Of a stretch of DNA of 64,000 nucleotides, positions 59,508 to 64,000 are shown in pieces. Source of the stretch: Isoetes taiwanensis (lineage: Eukaryota; Streptophyta; Lycopodiopsida; Isoetales; Isoetaceae). The first letter of the stretch is position 1. Each line of letters begins with the position of its first letter. The stretch spans positions 4,262,563 through 4,326,562 of the forward strand of contig JAJEKV010000020.1 in the NCBI GenBank assembly GCA_021234155.1, given 5' to 3'. The position numbers and the translations under genes are program-made. The notes below the pieces were generated by a model, which worked only from the letters and a program-made list of their open reading frames with translations, ran no database searches and had not been told where the DNA came from.

Positions 59508-62500
59508 AAGCACAATTTCATTATATATGGACTTTCCCTAAGTCCATATGCCTCTGAAATGAACCCAAATTTTTAGAATATAGGGGTTTTTTTTATTAGA
59601 ATGATGCAAAATTTCGGGAATCGTGCAGGTAGATGAGATGGCATGCGTTGTTTCTATTCAAAGCTTCCGTCCTCTCCATGAATTCTTGGAAGCTCAGTGA
59701 CTTATTTTCCTCCTCTTCTACCTCATGTGGAGCCGACTTCTCGATTTGTCAAGACTCTCATAGCCCTTGATTCTGCACAACAATAAAAGTTCGGTTAGAA
59801 CAAAAGATTATGTTCCAAGGGCCAAACTGGGCATGGCAAAAAGTTTTTCCCCAAGGGCCAAACTGGGCGGGCGCCCAATTTGCCCTAGATGGTGTTGCCT
59901 TGCACACTGGACGACCCAAGAGCCAAATTTGGAGCCCATTTGTATGAATATTATGTTTAATTATTATGTTTATTAAAGTCCCTCGAACAAGCTTTCTAAC
60001 GAACTAAAGAACATAGAAAATGGAATCCAAATGCAAAAGTTATGCCAAAAGTTCTATTACGCCACCGAAACCCTTTAAATGGTTAGGGGTGGCAGAATAG
60101 ATTTGTTTGGCATGACGTTTGCATCCGGACTCCGTTTGCGACGTCCTTTAGCTCGTTGAAAAACTTGTTTAGAGATCTTTGATAAAAATATCTAATTGGG
60201 CATAATGTTTATACAAATTGTCCCCAAATTTGGCTCAAATTGGTGAGGCCCAATTTAAGGGCTTCACGGGGTGGAGAATAGATTTTTGGCATAATTTTTG
60301 CATCATCGAGTCCGATTTTGGCATTTTTATCTCGTTGGAAAGCTTCTTCAAAGAGCTTTGACGGAGGCACTAATGAAGCATACTATTTAGAGAAATAGGC
60401 TCGTAAATTTGACTCAAATTGGGCGGGCGCCCAATTTAAGGGGTTCCGGGGTGGCAGAATAGATTTTTTGGCATAACTTTTGCATCCAGACTCCGATTTT
60501 CGCATTTTTTATTTCTTTGGAAAGCTTCTTCAGAGGGCTTTGATAGAGGCACTAATGAAGCATACTATCTATAGAAATAGGCTCGTAAATTTGACTCAAA
60601 TTGGGCGGGCGCCCAATTTAAGGGGTTCCGGGGTGGCAGAATAAATTTTTTGGCATAACTTTTGCATCCAGACTCCGATTTTGGCATTTTTTATTTCGTT
60701 GGAAAGCTTCTTCAGAGGGCTTTGATAGAGCACTAATGAAGCATACTATTTATAGAGATGGGCTCGTAAATTGGGCTCAAATTGGGCGGGCGCCCAATTT
60801 AAGGGGTTAGGTGGCGAGAATAGATTTTTGGCATAACTTTTGCATCCAGACTCCGATTTTGGCATTTTTTATCTCGTTGGAAAGCTTGTTCAGAGGGCTT
60901 TGATAGAGCACTAATGAAGCATACTATTTATAGAGATGGGCTCATAAATTGGGCTAAAATTGGGCGGGCGCCCAATTTAAGGGGTTCCGGGGTGGCAGAA
61001 TAGTTTTTTTGGCATAACTTTTGCATCCAGACTCCGATTTTGGCATTTTTTATCTCGTTGGAAAGCTTGTTCAGAGGGCTTTGATAGAGCACTAATGAAG
61101 CATACTATTTATAGAGATGGGCTCGTAAATTGGGCTTAAATTGGGCGGGCGCCCAATTTGAGGGGGCTCAAGGGTGGTATAGTGTAGGTTTCTCGACATA
61201 ACTTTTGGTTTTGGACTCTGTTTTAGGCGTGCATTAGCTCGTTGGAATGCTTGTTCTGAGTGCTTGGAGGGGCTCTATGCTGGTGGGCAACATGCATGTC
61301 GAATAGCAAGATAAGAGAAAAGCAAGGACATGTATCCCCACCAAAAGCAAGAAAAGGAAGGATCATCCATGTCAAAAAGTAGGGGAACAACATTTGATGT
61401 GCATATATAAAGCATGTAAGGAGGACAAAACTATATAAAAAAGAACTAAAAGCAATAAAAATGAAATGCACTAACCTTTCACGGTCTTAGACATGCAAAA
61501 ATGCTTCAAAAGTCTTCTAAAAGATGGGCACCTTCACGGGCGAGCACACCCAATGGAGGAGGAAGAAAAACAACCACCTTGCGGACTCTAAAATGATGTC
61601 CTAATATTTGAAAAGCGCATGGATAAAGGTTGCATGGAGGATGGCACGTGGCATCATAAAGGAAAGATCATGGGGATATTTGGTGGGCCCATAATGCATC
61701 ACAAAATAAACCCCCTTTTTTATGACTATTTAAAATTTAAAATAAAGTTGCCACGTGTGTGGTTATTGAAATTCAAAATTCAAATTTGAATTTCCCCCCC
61801 TCGACTTAATATTGCCAAAAGCTCTTACTACCCATTCTATGTTCTCGACATCTTGCCATCCATCTTTGGCGCTCTTGACTAGCCGTTTTGCCACCACAAG
61901 GTAGATTTTGTCTTTTTTATTCGCACATAGCATATACTAGTGTAATGCACTACTACTTTTGTAGTTTTTTTTTGAAGTTGTAATCTTATTGCTATTGTAA
62001 TTTAAATGTTTAATCGTGTGTTGATCTCCTTTGGTTAATGCTCTTAGCTAAGAGTTGCATTATGCATTGCGACACTCATGATGAGATGATGAGACACATC
62101 TTAGGCTTCAAGAAGAGGTTCGAGCTTTTATCTGAAATCACATAGCTAGTTGTGGCAGGATTTGAATTAAGGATGTGCGAGCCGCAAAGATGTCAAGACC
62201 AAATCTCGTAAAACTAAAAATGGGATGCCTAATTTTATGCACATATAAGGGTAGAATCTTATGCCTTTGAAATAGGGGCAGACGGCCAATTTGGAGAGCC
62301 CAAATAAGGTAAGCTCAATTTTAGGCCCAAATGGGAAGGCCCAATTTATAAAAAAAAAAAAAAAATTTTTTTTTTTTAGCCCATAAATTGGGCGGACGCC
62401 CAATTTGATTGGCCCAGAATTGGTTGTCTATCCAATTTGGGCTCATTAATGTGAGTCATTTTTTCTCTCTCCTTTTTTTAAAGACATTTTCACCAAGTTT

Positions 62501-63619
62501 TGATATGATTTTCATGTGTATTATGCTTGAAATGAGGCGGCCGCCCAATTTGTAATGATATATCTTTCATCGTGTGTGACCAGTTTCTAGGATTGAAGAT
62601 CCATAACCGAAGGGTTCTTGACATTCAAAGGTGGACGTCTGGTTGCCAAAGGGTTTGTTGCCCATGGAGGGTGCAGATACTCTAGGGGAGCCTAAAGACT
62701 CTGGAACCATGATGTTGTGCATCAGATTGACATTGAGCCAGCACCTTCGAAGTCTAAAGAAAGGCAGGTGGAAGATGTAATGGGGCAACACCATTAACTA
62801 GGTATACCTTGAATAATTAGAATGTGACATCTGGCAGGCATGGCATCACAATATCTTCGGGAATAGTCTCGTATTTTCTTACAGACCGGGATGTTACAGT
62901 CTCTGACCAAAAATAATGAAATTGTGCTTTTTTGGACTATTTCATTATATATGGACTACTACAATGACAAAGCTATATGTGCCATCCAAGACTTGAGCTA
63001 CTGGACTTTTTAACAAGAAGGCAATTTCATCGAAGTTGGCACTATCTATTGTCTGTATACCGGCGGTCTCACTGTAAGAACATGAATGTCCATTTGACGA
63101 GCCATCCGTGAAGTTCTTACTGTGAGATTTCTCTCTTGGCCCGGACGGGCGATTCATTTGTACAAAAGCGAAATAGGTATGTGATTTCATATATTTTACA
63201 TATTTCAATAACATGTGCACATCTTTGATGATGATGAGAGGTTGGGCACATTGGGCCTCTAGTTTTGAGTTTGAGTGACCAGTCATGTACCACCAAAGCG
63301 TCAAGCCATCACCATGCGAAGCATTGGTCCGTGAAAAGATAAACCTATGCCGGTGATGTCTTGTGTCTAACGTGGGAGATGGAAGCCAATGACCTGCTAG
63401 TGACTACATAGAGATAGAGACTATCGACTATGTTTGGGAACAAACAAACAAGAAGAAGATACCCGATACTATCCACGATACACGCGTGCATTTTGTGGAA
63501 GGCATATGCGATTACTTGGGGGGATGTCAATTAGTGTATGAAAAAGAGTCATTCATGCAAGTGCATTAAAAAATGGTCCATAAATTCAGGTATTGTCCAA
63601 AATTAATGAAATTGTGCTT
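59508..63619 (-). mobile_element. TIR element R, inverted second copy
   Basis: Reverse-complement copy of 30160-34247 (4112 bp), with the same AAGCACAATTTCATTA ends. Flanks are AGTA at 59504-59507 and 63620-63623. The empty site survives near 14915-14930 (catcaagtagtgcaag), which proves insertion and a 4-bp target duplication. As in element L, there is no transposase frame. The two arms differ at scattered sites, many at CTG/CAG. Confidence 0.88.
60416..61160. repeat. ~180-bp tandem array inside TIR element R
   Basis: Inverted-repeat motifs at 60416, 60597, 60779, 60957 and 61139 are spaced 178-182 bp apart, matching the array at 32606-33517 in reverse. A damaged unit precedes them near 60235. 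Confidence 0.9.
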
Positions 63620-64000
63620 AGTAGTGCAAGCACTAGAAATTTTACTTGAGTTTTTGAGGGATAAAACATTGAAAAAATTTATAGGTAAAGAATTAAAGGA
63701 TCTGGAAGCCAAGAGCAACGTCATTAAAAGCCTCTGGACTCTATGCAGGCTATGAAACTCTCTACCAGCAATGACTGCCATCACCTCGTATTGATGTTGA
63801 TTGCATTTGGTACTGCATCTAAAATACTATTTGCTAATATCATGAATCATGTTTGATATGATTCTTTTCAATTCAATGCATAGCTTCAAATCTCAATTCT
63901 CTGCTATTGCAAGCTATCTTTATACCTGGGATTCAAGCATTGCCACATCCAAACATTGTATAGCATTTCTTTATTTTTTGCTTTGAAGTTTTCTTTGCAA
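63620..64000 (+). other. Right half of split terminal exon, spacer
   Basis: It continues the sequence of 14926-15540 from the target-site copy. The open frame GALE-like start (gcactagaaattttacttgag) to the TGA near 63753-63755 is the right part of the 53-codon candidate exon. The rest is spacer, and the window ends inside it. Confidence 0.6.

Overview
The window reads as nuclear DNA of a land plant. It has spliced genes with short GT-AG introns, a plant-type NB-ARC/LRR disease-resistance (NLR) family, a chloroplast-type isopropylmalate isomerase relic, LTR retrotransposons with 5-bp target duplications, and long (ATCT)n microsatellites. A seedless plant (fern, lycophyte or bryophyte) is my guess from the repetitive GC-rich LRR style, but the sequence does not prove it. 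There is no bacterial, CRISPR, rRNA or functional tRNA content.

Layout. 1-5.2 kb: AT-rich DNA with a decayed isopropylmalate isomerase gene (minus strand) and an 860-bp AGATTC minisatellite. 5.2-24.9 kb: first copy of a large unit. It holds an orphan NLR first exon, a microsatellite, a spacer, NLR-A (five exons, open to a stop but without its LRR), a detached GC-rich LRR tract, partial NLR copies A' and A'', a minus-strand coiled-coil/RING-like gene, and an LTR. 24.9-28.3 kb: Helitron-like and SINE-like pieces, a minisatellite and a short secreted-peptide reading frame. 28.3-56.4 kb: second copy of the same unit, expanded by a 4.1-kb TIR element (30160-34247) in the microsatellite and a 10.8-kb LTR retrotransposon (38345-49109) in exon 3 of NLR-B. 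56.4-64 kb: NLR-C (partial), whose 3' flank is interrupted by an inverted second copy of the TIR element (59508-63619).

The window is therefore an NLR cluster grown by segmental duplication and then broken by mobile elements. Exon 4 falls into two types: A and B match each other, and A' and C match each other. The order of events can be read from the nesting.

The most unusual signal is at base level. Differences between duplicate copies concentrate at CTG and CAG trinucleotides, and they are small replacements or indels rather than C-to-T changes. They break reading frames and splice sites in one copy while the other copy is intact, and which copy is damaged changes from site to site. I suspect systematic consensus error at CHG-methylated cytosines in long-read data. 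If so, many 'pseudogene' calls here, above all in the CTGCAG-rich LRR tracts, are less certain than they look.
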